DNA of 64,000 nucleotides from Pseudomonadota bacterium (GCA_963205495.1 CAUJIN010000005.1:33741-97740), one strand, 5' to 3'; counted from the stretch's first letter, positions 17,950 through 25,320 are shown. A program made the numbers and translations. The notes: generated from the letters alone by a model not told the origin.

Positions 17950-18185
17950 CTACCTGACGCGATGCTCACGTTCACCCCATTCGCGCAGCAGGATCGTCCC
18001 AGGCGCGAAATTGAACTCGCGCGGCTTGGCGCGCAACTTGATCTTGGAGTGAGGGGACCGATGGCTTCGAGCCGTTTCCGTGTCTCGGGAGCCAAGCCGC
18101 CGAAGGCCTCTTCCTGCATCTTGTAGGCAATGCGGGACTCGACGTGCGTGCGGTTCGGGTACCTGAGCAAGCTCACCGGCACCAA
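17950..18185 (-). pseudogene. DUF2924 gene, frameshifted and truncated
   Basis: One frame encodes NRTHVESRIAYKMQEEAFGG and then LAPETRKRLEAIG, the recognisable DUF2924 start. A +1/-1 shift near 18060 moves the homology to another frame, which continues with APGTILLREWGEREHRVR and then a TAG at 17950. Normal family members run on for 40 or more residues after this point. Both a frameshift and a C-terminal truncation are therefore visible. DUF2924 genes normally sit next to site-specific recombinase genes in prophage-like elements. Confidence 0.65.
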
Positions 18186-18296
18186 GACACCAACCTCCAT
18201 CGAACGCGGTGCCATCGAAGCCATCAAGGGCCGCTGGCGGTCCGCCATGGCGCAGGCGCTCATCGCAGGCAAGGACCTCGAACGCGAACTGATCGA

Positions 18297-18485
18297 CTAC
18301 ATGGCCATCCAGTGCTGTGCGCTCTGGCGCTCGAATTCGAGAATGTCCGCTTCGTGGTAGCGGACGTGGTGAAAGAGCTTGTGCCAAAGCGGCCCCTCGT
18401 TGTCGAGACGCCAGCGCCGCAGGGTTTTCAGGCTGACCTTCCAGCGGACGGCGATCTGCCTCTCGGTCATCACGGGATAGTGCAC
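18297..18485 (-). CDS. small excisionase-like HTH DNA-binding protein
   Basis: About 62 residues (57 if the internal ATG at 18470 is used). MTERQIAVRWKVSLKTLRRW is a winged/MerR-like helix-turn-helix like those of AlpA and excisionase proteins, followed by HVRYHEADILEFER. The GTG at 18485 is favoured because GGAG lies six bases upstream. Such proteins regulate integration, excision or neighbouring element genes. It follows the toxin gene by 59 bp and could be read from the same promoter. Confidence 0.68.
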   Translation of the reverse strand: MHYPVMTERQIAVRWKVSLKTLRRWRLDNEGPLWHKLFHHVRYHEADILEFERQSAQHWMAM

Positions 18486-18544
18486 CTTCTTCTCCAAGAC
18501 GAAGACGCGCCCATGACAACGCTGTTCGGTAGTGAAGCCAAGCG

Positions 18545-19051
18545 CTACGGCTTGATGCCAGCGGCGAACTGCTGCAAGCGCAGCCCCTCGGCACGCGCCT
18601 CGGCCAGCAACTGGTTCCAGTCGCCCGGTGGGTGGCCGCCTTCCAGCATCTTGCGGAATACGCGGTAGGCATCGTCGCCACTTTCGTAGGCGCGCTTGGT
18701 GTCCTCGTCGTTGACCCACGCAAACACGATCACCTTGCTGGGCGCGTGATAACGAAAGAAGAGTCGGTACTGCTGGAAGAACTTGGCCCGGAACCAGTGT
18801 TTGTGATCGTTTCCCAAGGTGCTGCCTTGGCGGTACTCTGGTCGAGCTGGATCTTGCGGAATGACGTCGAAGGCGAGCCTGATGATCGCCGCCAGCCGCT
18901 TGCTGGCGTTCTTCTTCCCGTATCCGTCCGGGTCTTTCTGCTTGAAGGACTCGACCTGGCGCGCCAGCGCCTCAATCTGTGCGAGGAACAGCGGGTGGGC
19001 AAAAACCGTCCATCCGTGGATGACCAGAGGCGCGGTCTTCCCCGCGCTCAT
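18545..19051 (-). CDS. yhaV: YhaV family toxin (type II TA, ribonuclease)
   Basis: 168 residues of the RelE-superfamily toxin YhaV, which cleaves mRNA on or off the ribosome. Recognisable parts are the N-terminal VIHGWTVFAHPLFLAQIE, the central KRLAAIIRLAFDVIPQDP and the C-terminal WFRAKFFQQYRLFFRY and VFAWVNDEDTKRAYESGDDA blocks that carry the active-site residues. Length and motifs look intact, so it is likely functional. Its ATG overlaps the TGA of the antitoxin gene by four bases. Confidence 0.9.
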   Translation of the reverse strand: MSAGKTAPLVIHGWTVFAHPLFLAQIEALARQVESFKQKDPDGYGKKNASKRLAAIIRLAFDVIPQDPARPEYRQGSTLGNDHKHWFRAKFFQQYRLFFRYHAPSKVIVFAWVNDEDTKRAYESGDDAYRVFRKMLEGGHPPGDWNQLLAEARAEGLRLQQFAAGIKP

Positions 19052-19377
19052 TCATCATCTGCCGACAGGGCGGCATCAAGATCGACCTCGATGCCACCGA
19101 CCAGCGACTGGAGCCGTTGGACAAGGCCCGCATCCACGGTCTGCAGGCGCTCAGGATGGCTTGCCATGTCGCGAGCCAGAAAGCCCAGGAACTGACCGAG
19201 CACCGGGTCGTCACCCTCGGAGCCTGCAGCGCGCGTCAGCACAACCTCGCCGCCGGGGCGGATCGAGTAGTGGATCTTGTCGCGCTTGCCGAGCTTGAGG
19301 GCGCGACGCACGGTTTCCGGCACCGTGGTCTGGTAACGGTCGGTCAGCGTGGATTCGGCGTCGAGGGTGGCGGGCAT
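19048..19377 (-). CDS. prlF: PrlF/SohA antitoxin
   Basis: 109 residues. The N-terminal half is an AbrB-type swapped-hairpin DNA-binding domain (STLTDRYQTTVPETVRRAL near residue 9); the rest binds and neutralises YhaV. The start at MPATLD has GGAG six bases upstream and lies about 24 nt after the predicted transcription start. Stop overlaps the toxin start as ATGA, giving the usual antitoxin-first, translationally coupled order. The complex should repress its own promoter through the palindromes just upstream. Confidence 0.9.
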   Translation of the reverse strand: MPATLDAESTLTDRYQTTVPETVRRALKLGKRDKIHYSIRPGGEVVLTRAAGSEGDDPVLGQFLGFLARDMASHPERLQTVDAGLVQRLQSLVGGIEVDLDAALSADDE

Positions 19378-19404
19378 GGCGCGCTCCGATTGAAGGGGAA
19401 TACC

Positions 19405-19449
19405 TGCATGGTAATGCAATCGCCTTGCCTCGTCAATGCAGCTGCATTG
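19405..19449 (-). promoter_or_regulatory. prlF-yhaV promoter with two palindromic operators
   Basis: On the minus strand -35 TTGACG (19436-19431), a 17-bp spacer and -10 TACCAT (19413-19408). A perfect 16-bp palindrome CAATGCAGCTGCATTG (19434-19449) overlaps the -35. A second site with half-sites TGCAT and ATGCA (19405-19418) covers the -10. The centres are 30 bp apart, about three helical turns, so a toxin-antitoxin complex could bind both on one face. Confidence 0.7.
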
Positions 19450-19658
19450 TCTGCGCTTGTTGCCATCCTGCCCGGAGTTCCGGAGGATGACCGGCTGCCA
19501 GTGAGCATGCATTGAACGCGACGAGCCTGCCTGTCCACCCGTTCCCGCCGATGTCCGTCGAAACGCCCAAATGGCCCAAAATCAGGACTGCGGCCCAATG
19601 GGCGGACTTTGTTCTAGGAATGAGTTGTGGGTTTGGAGCCGGAGTCCACCACCACTAT

Positions 19659-19769
19659 TCAACGCCCAACTGTTCTCAGTTGGGTGAACCACCCCGGATT
19701 GTCACGGGCGATGTGGTCGCCGATCGCTTCGAGGTACTGTTCGGCCAGCGGCTTGAAGACCAGCCGCAT
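19659..19769 (-). pseudogene. ParE toxin remnant
   Basis: A 36-codon frame beginning MRLVFKPLAEQYLEAIGDHI and continuing ARDNP matches the N-terminus of ParE toxins (normally about 95 residues). Similarity stops after the proline and the frame ends soon after. Its ATG overlaps the ParD-like stop as TGATG, the normal coupled order. The catalytic and toxic part is lost. Confidence 0.65.
19665..19684. other. hairpin at the truncated end of parE
   Basis: Perfect inverted repeat CCCAACT/AGTTGGG with a six-base loop (19672-19677), lying where ParE similarity ends. No T tract, so not a clear terminator. It may mark the end of a former insertion. Confidence 0.4.
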
Positions 19770-19930
19770 CAGCCCGCCTTGGCCATAGCGGCATACCTGG
19801 CTTCAAGCCGGTCGAAGACTGTGTCCGCAGGCTTGCCGGGGCCGCTGGCGCGCCCGGCGATGATCTCCGCGCGCAGTACTTCCAGATCCAGTTGCTTGCG
19901 ATGCTCGGTGTCTTCCCCTCTGTCACCATA
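19769..19930 (-). pseudogene. ParD-like antitoxin remnant (N-terminus lost)
   Basis: The C-terminal 50 residues, TEHRKQLDLEVLRAEIIAG then GPGKPADTVFDRLEARYAAM, fit the toxin-binding tail of ParD-type antitoxins. Upstream of about 19930 the frame stays open but the residues no longer look like the ribbon-helix-helix domain. They read into sequence that belongs to a transposase start on the other strand. The gene is therefore truncated at its 5' end. Confidence 0.55.
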
Positions 19931-19944
19931 GATGTCCTCTCCAT

Positions 19945-20012
19945 TGATCCCACCGATGAGGGGGCAACAGGAGCAATCCATGAGCCGTTACAGCCCGGAA
20001 TTGAAGCGCTAC
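19945..20012 (+). mobile_element. fragment of an insertion sequence (transposase OrfA start)
   Basis: ATG at 19980 with an AGGAG Shine-Dalgarno upstream begins MSRYSPELK, the typical start of IS3-group and related transposase OrfA proteins. Similarity ends after about nine codons, where the sequence passes into an interspersed repeat at 20022. It replaces the missing start of the ParD-like gene on the opposite strand, so the insertion probably caused that truncation. Confidence 0.4.
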
Positions 20013-20021
20013 GGCAACGAC

Positions 20022-20046
20022 GTAGGTCGGGGCTACGCCCACGACG
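20022..20046. repeat. interspersed repeat copy at the relA 3' end
   Basis: The core GTAGGTCGGGGC followed by TACGCCC is shared with a second copy at 25160-25171 downstream of hrpA. It is a short GC-rich intergenic repeat just beyond the relA stop. Confidence 0.5.
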
Positions 20047-20058
20047 GCTTTCTTTCGC

Positions 20059-22191
20059 TCACTGCGTGCGATGCGCTTCCAGCACCGCCGGCACCGCTTC
20101 TATCTTCGCCAGCAGCTGGCCGAGCTGTTCGAAATCGCTCACCTTCAGCGTAAGCCGAATTTCGGCGCGCCCGCTGCCCTCATCCACGCGGGTATTCACG
20201 CCCAGGATGTGGACGTTGCTCGAACCGATCACGGTGGTGAGATCCTTGAGCAGCCACTTGCGGTCCCAGGCGCGCACCAGCACATCCACGCTGTAGCTCT
20301 GCCCGGTTTCGCGCCCCCATTCCACCGGCAGGATGCGCTCGGGCGCGCGCGCGGCCAGCGCCTGCAGCGAGGGGCAGCTCTTGCGGTGCACGGAAACCCC
20401 GCGTCCGCGCGTGAGGAATCCGGATATCGGATCGCCGGCCACCGGCTGGCAGCAGCGCGCCAGCTGTACAAGGAGATTTCCCACGCCCTCGATCATGAAG
20501 CCGCGCGCCGGCTTGGGCGGTTTGGCGAGCGCGCCGCCGAGCCCCGTCAGCGCAGGGTCTTGCGGCGCATCGACCGGCGCGCGCGTCGCTTCGTGCAGGG
20601 CTCGCGCGACCTGGCCGGTGCTGACGTCGCCCAGTGCCACCGCGACGTAGAGATCATCGAGCTTGGCCAGCCGCAGCTTCGGCAGCACCTGGGCCAGATC
20701 GAGCTGATGCTGGCCGGTGCGCTTGAGGTCTTTTTCCAGCAGCTCGCGCCCTGCCTGCACGTTGCGCGCGAAATCCATGCGGTTGAACCAGCCGCGCACC
20801 TTCTCGCGCGAGCGCGGGCTGGCGAGGAATCCGGCGCCTGCCACGAGCCAGTCGCGCCGCGGTTCGGACACCTTGCCGGTGAGGATCTCCACGCGGTCGC
20901 CGCTGGCGATGCGGTGGGTCAGCGGCACGATGCGCCCGTTGACCTTCGCGCCGCGGCAGCGGTGCCCGACTTCGGTGTGGACCTGGTAGGCGAAGTCGAG
21001 CACGGTCGCGCCCTGCGGCAGGTCGATCACCTTGCCCTGGGGCGTGAGCGCGTACACGCGGTCTTCCACCAGCTCGGTGGAAAGGCCGGCCAAGAGCGGC
21101 TCGTCGCCTTCGTCTTCGCGGCTGGATTCCAGCAGCTGGCGCATCCAGGCGATCTTGCGCTCGAACTCGCTGTCGCCGGTGCCGCCCTCCTTGTAGCGCC
21201 AGTGCGCGGCCACGCCGAGTTCGGCCTGCTGGTGCATCTCGGCGGTGCGGATCTGCACTTCGATCGCCTTGCCCTGCGGCCCCAGCACCACGGTGTGCAG
21301 CGAGCGGTAGCCGTTGGGTTTGGGGTTGGCGATGTAGTCGTCGAACTCGCTGGTGATCGGCGGCCACAGGCCGTGCACGAGGCCCAGCGCGGTGTAGCAG
21401 GCGCCCAGGTCGCCCACCGTCACCCGCAGCGCGCGCAGGTCGTAGAGATCGTCGAAGGCGAGCTTCTTCTTCTGCATCTTCCGCCAGATGCTGAAGATGT
21501 GCTTGGGTCGCCCGGCCACCTCGGCGCGCAGGCCGGCTTCTTCCAGCGCCGCGCGCAGCGCGGCCACGGTCCGCTCGATGTAGCGCTCGCGGTCGACCCG
21601 CTTTTCCGCCAGGAGGTCGGCAACGCGGCGATAGGTCTCCGGCTGCAGGATGCGGAAAACCAGGTCTTCCAGCTCCCACTTGAGCTGCCAGATCCCGAGG
21701 CGGTTGGCGAGCGGGGCGTGGATGTCGGCGGTGAGCTCGGCGAGGCGGCGCTGATCCTCTGACGCCAGTATCTTGAAGTCGCGCAGCCGCACCAGCTGGC
21801 GCGCCAGCAGGATCAGCACCACGCGCAGGTCCTTCACGATGGAAAGCAGCAGGCGGCGCAGGCCCTCCGAAGCAGCACGCGCGCCGCGCTCGGCGTGGAT
21901 CGACCAGACCGTCTCGGCCTCGCGCTGGCCTTCGATCAGCGCGGCGGGAACCTCGGCCGGGATGTCCTCGGCCGGCAGCGCCTCGTACGCCGCCGCGGCC
22001 GACAGCGTGGACGAGTCCGCGCCGAGCGTTACCAGCACCTGCAGCGTGTGCACCAGCGCCGCCTCCTGCGCCGGCAGCAGCGCGCGCGCGGCAATCCGCG
22101 CCGGCAAAGGCTCGACCAGCCCTGCCTGCGCCCGCGCCGGCAGGCGCAGCCACTCGGCCAGCGTATCGACGCGGTGCGATTGCGGGGTCAT
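20059..22191 (-). CDS. relA: GTP pyrophosphokinase RelA
   Basis: 710 residues (E. coli RelA 744). It makes (p)ppGpp on starved ribosomes. The N-terminal hydrolase-like domain (about 25-200) lacks the HDxxED metal motif, so it is a synthetase-only RelA, not SpoT. The synthetase domain follows: PKHIFSIWRKMQKKKLAFDD near residue 228, then the NGYRSLHT and EVQIRTAEMHQQAE motifs. TGS domain (VYALTPQGKVIDLP) near residue 395, a zinc-finger region with ARCCQPVAGD, and a C-terminal ACT/RRM domain complete it. Immediately upstream are a strong hairpin and a palindrome that may regulate it. Confidence 0.95.
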   Translation of the reverse strand: MTPQSHRVDTLAEWLRLPARAQAGLVEPLPARIAARALLPAQEAALVHTLQVLVTLGADSSTLSAAAAYEALPAEDIPAEVPAALIEGQREAETVWSIHAERGARAASEGLRRLLLSIVKDLRVVLILLARQLVRLRDFKILASEDQRRLAELTADIHAPLANRLGIWQLKWELEDLVFRILQPETYRRVADLLAEKRVDRERYIERTVAALRAALEEAGLRAEVAGRPKHIFSIWRKMQKKKLAFDDLYDLRALRVTVGDLGACYTALGLVHGLWPPITSEFDDYIANPKPNGYRSLHTVVLGPQGKAIEVQIRTAEMHQQAELGVAAHWRYKEGGTGDSEFERKIAWMRQLLESSREDEGDEPLLAGLSTELVEDRVYALTPQGKVIDLPQGATVLDFAYQVHTEVGHRCRGAKVNGRIVPLTHRIASGDRVEILTGKVSEPRRDWLVAGAGFLASPRSREKVRGWFNRMDFARNVQAGRELLEKDLKRTGQHQLDLAQVLPKLRLAKLDDLYVAVALGDVSTGQVARALHEATRAPVDAPQDPALTGLGGALAKPPKPARGFMIEGVGNLLVQLARCCQPVAGDPISGFLTRGRGVSVHRKSCPSLQALAARAPERILPVEWGRETGQSYSVDVLVRAWDRKWLLKDLTTVIGSSNVHILGVNTRVDEGSGRAEIRLTLKVSDFEQLGQLLAKIEAVPAVLEAHRTQ

Positions 22192-22213
22192 GCGGACAGT
22201 CCACTACAAAAGA

Positions 22214-22239
22214 CAACGCCGGGGAAGGCCCCGGCGTTG
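22214..22239 (-). terminator. strong hairpin between the secreted-protein gene and relA
   Basis: An 11-bp perfect stem CAACGCCGGGG/CCCCGGCGTTG with an AAGG loop. On the minus strand it is followed by TCTTTTG, a weak U tract. It could end the upstream transcript, but it lies only 22 bp before the relA ATG, so it may instead be part of the relA leader. Confidence 0.55.
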
Positions 22240-22246
22240 GTGAAAC

Positions 22247-22261
22247 ATTGATCAGATCAAT
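22247..22261. promoter_or_regulatory. perfect palindrome upstream of relA
   Basis: ATTGATCAGATCAAT, a 15-base palindrome with a central A, eight bases on the upstream side of the hairpin. It has the form of a regulator binding site. No clear -35/-10 pair could be placed around it. Confidence 0.35.
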
Positions 22262-22326
22262 TCCTCAGAAGGCTTGCGGCGCTGATCGCATCAATCCATG
22301 GCGCCCCCAATCGCTCCTACGCTCCT

Positions 22327-24735
22327 TCAATCCGGCAAGAATTGCACCGAGAGATTGCAATCAGCAGTAACAGACGTTGCTTTGTACTTAATGATTCCAC
22401 CCGATGCGAAGCCGGCAAATGCGAACTGGCAACTCGGATTCACCGGAAAATCAGCGTGGTAGCCAGTCTCGGGGAAGGTCCAAACTTCCGCACTGGAGCC
22501 GTGCTGCACGGGTGCCACGACCACCGGGATCACATCGCCATTGGCAGCACCTTGGGGACCGATGGTTCCGTGCGTACCGGAAGGGTCGGCCAAGGACACC
22601 GTGACGGTATATTCATTGATCGCGAACGACGCCGTCAGCTCGCAGCCCGCGCTCGTGATCGGACCGGCGCTGCCCGTGTTTCCACTGACGCTGATGGTTC
22701 CGCAGGCCGGCGTACCCGTGACCCCGGCCACGTGATAGCCGACGTCGGGAGCCAGCGTGAAACTGGCGCTCTGCCCGTGGGGCACCTGGCCACCGTTGGC
22801 CACCGTGACCGACCCGTGAAGGATGCCGGAAGCCACCGTCACCGGATGCAGGATGAGGTTGAATTCCAGATCGATCGTGCAGTTTCCAAGGACGTTTTCG
22901 GCCGCGAACATCACGCCCGCGCCGAACGGATTGGGCACCGGGCCGCTCGTCTGGCAGGTGCTCGATGCGGCGATCACGGCCTGATAGCTGGCATCCGGCA
23001 GCGCCGTGAACACGGCCTGCTGCGTCGGATAGGTGATCGTGAACGGATTGGTCGAGGTGATCACACCGTGCGGACCGGCGTTGACCGTGACGGTGGAGGT
23101 GATGGCCTTGAACGTCACTGCAACCGCACAGTTTCCGGTCACCGGTGCCGTCTGCCAGTTCGTGCCGCCGACATGTGTGACGCCACCGCAGCCACTGATC
23201 GTGTCGACCGTGTAGCCCGTGCTCGGCGTCACCGTCAGCGATGCCTGCTGGTTGTAGTGGATCGTCTGGCTGGACGGCGAGATCGTGCCGTTGCTGCCCG
23301 TCACGCTGGCGGTCACCGTCGGCATCGAACGGAAGTTGGCCGTGAGCGTGCAGCTGGCCGAGGAAGTGGTCGTGAACGTGCCGCCGCTGACCGTGCTGGA
23401 CTGGGTGCCGGTACAGCCGGTGAATCCGGTGAAGGTGTATCCGCCTGCCGGATTGGCGGCTGCGCTGTACACCAGTCCACTCGTACCCGGCGGGCAAGTG
23501 GTGACGCCGCCGGCCTCGGCCGAGCAGCCCGCAGGCGCGGAAACGCGCGTGATCGTTCCGCCCGAGGCATCCCCGGCAATGCCGTTCGTGGACACCGCGC
23601 GCGCGACCTGGACCTGGTTGACCACCTGGATCCGCAGGCTGCGGCTGTTGTCGGCGTAGTTGCTGTCGGGCGAAGCGTTCGGGTCCGAGAACGCCGCGAC
23701 CTGGATCAGCGCCATGGACTGACCGGCGCTGGTGTCGGTGCTGGAGGACTTGCGCGTCAGGGTGTACTCGCGCTGCGTGCCTTTCACAAGCGAGCCGATG
23801 TTCTCGACGAGCTTCGATGTCCCTGAACCGCTGTTGCAGTTGGACGCGGCACCGTGGTCGAAACACGAAACGCGGCTGACCGTCGGACCCATCAGTGCCG
23901 CAGCCGTGGGGACGAACTCGCGGATGCGCACGTTCTGGGCGTCCGCCGTACCCCGGTTGGACACGCGCACCTTGAACTGCACGTTGCCCGTGGTCGACTG
24001 CTGCAGCACATCGCCAACGATCGGGTTGCCGGTCTGCAGGTCGATGAGTTCGACCCGCAGGTCGGCCATCGCCGGTTCGAGGCTGTCGGCAAAGAGATGG
24101 TCCGCCGTGCCCGGACCCGTGGTGGGAGGAACGGCGTTGGGTGCCAGACCGGCGTGGCAGCGCAGCCACTGGACCGTGGTATCCACGCGCTGCGGCACCA
24201 GCGTACCGCTGGCCAGCTGATAGCTCAGGGTTGAAACACCGGCCATCGTTTCAGATCCGAGGCCGACGTTGAAATGCATGGTCTCGTTGTTGGCATCCTT
24301 GACCGAGAGCTTCCAGCTGCCCGAACCCGCCGCTCCGTTGTAGTAGTCCTCGCACAGCACCGGCTCCAGCAGCGGCAGGGACAGTGTCGGCGGCACGGTC
24401 GCCAGTCCGTAGACTGCTTGGCCCATCAAAGGCAAAGTCAATCCGCCCAATTGCACGGCCAATCCAGCGGTCGTCGCCTTGGTGCAGGATGCGTTCAACG
24501 CACCGGGGAACTCCAGCACGCCGAATCCGATGCTGTCCACGTCGAACCAGCCGTAATCGGGATTGAATCCCGCCGTGCACAGGCGGTCCGCCGGTATCGC
24601 GGCAATAGTCTCCGGCTGCAGCGACTGCGCCGCAGCGGCTCCACCGAATCCGGCGGCTGCCAAGGCGGCGAGCATCAGCATGCGTGTCTTGAGACGCCTG
24701 TTGCCGCGCGCGGGGTTGCAGATCGCATCCATCAT
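22327..24735 (-). CDS. large secreted protein with DUF11-like and InlB B-repeat-like domains
   Basis: 802 residues. A basic N-terminus and hydrophobic helix ending AAAAQS form a signal peptide. A unique N-terminal region (to about 215) has paired cysteines. A DUF11/CARDB-like beta domain (about 225-370) contains KVRVSNRGTADAQNVRIREF. Then come at least four beta-repeats resembling divergent InlB B-repeats, each with a G-Y-T or G-Y-H turn and one or two cysteines that could form disulfides. The ATG at 24735 is chosen because AAGGAG lies seven bases upstream. Likely cell-surface or extracellular, adhesive or structural; no enzymatic motif is seen. Confidence 0.75.
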   Translation of the reverse strand: MMDAICNPARGNRRLKTRMLMLAALAAAGFGGAAAAQSLQPETIAAIPADRLCTAGFNPDYGWFDVDSIGFGVLEFPGALNASCTKATTAGLAVQLGGLTLPLMGQAVYGLATVPPTLSLPLLEPVLCEDYYNGAAGSGSWKLSVKDANNETMHFNVGLGSETMAGVSTLSYQLASGTLVPQRVDTTVQWLRCHAGLAPNAVPPTTGPGTADHLFADSLEPAMADLRVELIDLQTGNPIVGDVLQQSTTGNVQFKVRVSNRGTADAQNVRIREFVPTAAALMGPTVSRVSCFDHGAASNCNSGSGTSKLVENIGSLVKGTQREYTLTRKSSSTDTSAGQSMALIQVAAFSDPNASPDSNYADNSRSLRIQVVNQVQVARAVSTNGIAGDASGGTITRVSAPAGCSAEAGGVTTCPPGTSGLVYSAAANPAGGYTFTGFTGCTGTQSSTVSGGTFTTTSSASCTLTANFRSMPTVTASVTGSNGTISPSSQTIHYNQQASLTVTPSTGYTVDTISGCGGVTHVGGTNWQTAPVTGNCAVAVTFKAITSTVTVNAGPHGVITSTNPFTITYPTQQAVFTALPDASYQAVIAASSTCQTSGPVPNPFGAGVMFAAENVLGNCTIDLEFNLILHPVTVASGILHGSVTVANGGQVPHGQSASFTLAPDVGYHVAGVTGTPACGTISVSGNTGSAGPITSAGCELTASFAINEYTVTVSLADPSGTHGTIGPQGAANGDVIPVVVAPVQHGSSAEVWTFPETGYHADFPVNPSCQFAFAGFASGGIIKYKATSVTADCNLSVQFLPD

Positions 24736-24742
24736 CCTGTCA

Positions 24743-24748
24743 CTCCTT
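24743..24748 (-). promoter_or_regulatory. Shine-Dalgarno fixing the start of the secreted protein
   Basis: AAGGAG seven bases before the ATG at 24735. The more upstream ATG at 24789 has no such site and would put 18 extra residues before the signal peptide. Confidence 0.7.
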
Positions 24749-24789
24749 GACTGATTGGCCGAGTCCAGCCGTTGCGGAAATTGCGTCAT

Positions 24790-25316
24790 TCCATCGCCTT
24801 GAGCATGCGGTCAGGCTGACCGCCGGGATCACCCTTGGCGCGCGCAATGCGCGGCCATCTGATTGATTGTAGCCCACGAATGTCAAGCCGAACGTGAACT
24901 TTTCCGAAAGACGACGGTCGGCCGGAGGGAGGTTGTGACCGGCAAACCGGGCGCGGCAAGCCCCGTCACCGGAGGCCTCTCCCCCCGCAATTTCGCAGGC
25001 CGACGTCGCCGGGGCGGACCTGTTCCCACGCTCGCGCGGGTCTGCGCGGGTGCGACGGTGAAGGATTCGCCGGCCTTGGCGGCAAGGCCCAATGGGACGG
25101 CACGATGGCGGATTCGCCTTCGGCGGTTCCACCCTGCGAGCGTGCCGCAACGCGTTGTCGTAGGTCGGGGCGACGTCCCCGACGGAATGTTTCCGCACAC
25201 CACAACGCCAACGTCGGCCGCGTGGGGCTACGGGCAGGTAGGGCGGAACCCGCGCAGCGGATTCCGCCGTTTCGACCTTGCCGCGTCCCGGCGGAAACGC
25301 CTTCGGCGGTTCCGCC
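24790..25316. other. intergenic region rich in repeats
   Basis: 527 bp between two minus-strand genes, without a supported gene. The part near 25100-25320 is built of short GC-rich interspersed repeats. CTTCGGCGGTTC(C/A) occurs near 25118 and 25301, GTAGGTCGGGGC at 25160, and an inverted repeat ends inside hrpA. TACAAT (minus strand, 24871-24866) could be a -10 for the secreted-protein gene, but no well-spaced -35 accompanies it. Confidence 0.55.
25160..25192. repeat. interspersed repeat, second copy
   Basis: GTAGGTCGGGGCGACGTCCC, followed by CGACGG, is itself partly palindromic (GTCGGGG...CCCCGAC). It shares its first 12 bases with the copy at 20022 near relA. Confidence 0.55.
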
Positions 25317-25320
25317 CTAC
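25238..25320. repeat. inverted repeat covering the hrpA stop codon
   Basis: Perfect 13-bp arms GTAGGGCGGAACC (25238-25250) and GGTTCCGCCCTAC (25308-25320) with an imperfect GC-rich centre. The hrpA TAG (25319-25317) is inside the right arm. Confidence 0.8.

Noticed and set aside
17085..20060. Direct repeat of the tRNA-Phe 3' end as an attR site
   Set aside because: No copy of the T-arm or acceptor end was found before relA by eye; a search allowing mismatches was not possible.
24866..24886. TTGACA and TACAAT upstream of the secreted repeat protein as a promoter
   Set aside because: Both hexamers are good but only nine bases apart, so they cannot form one sigma-70 promoter; TACAAT might work with another -35.
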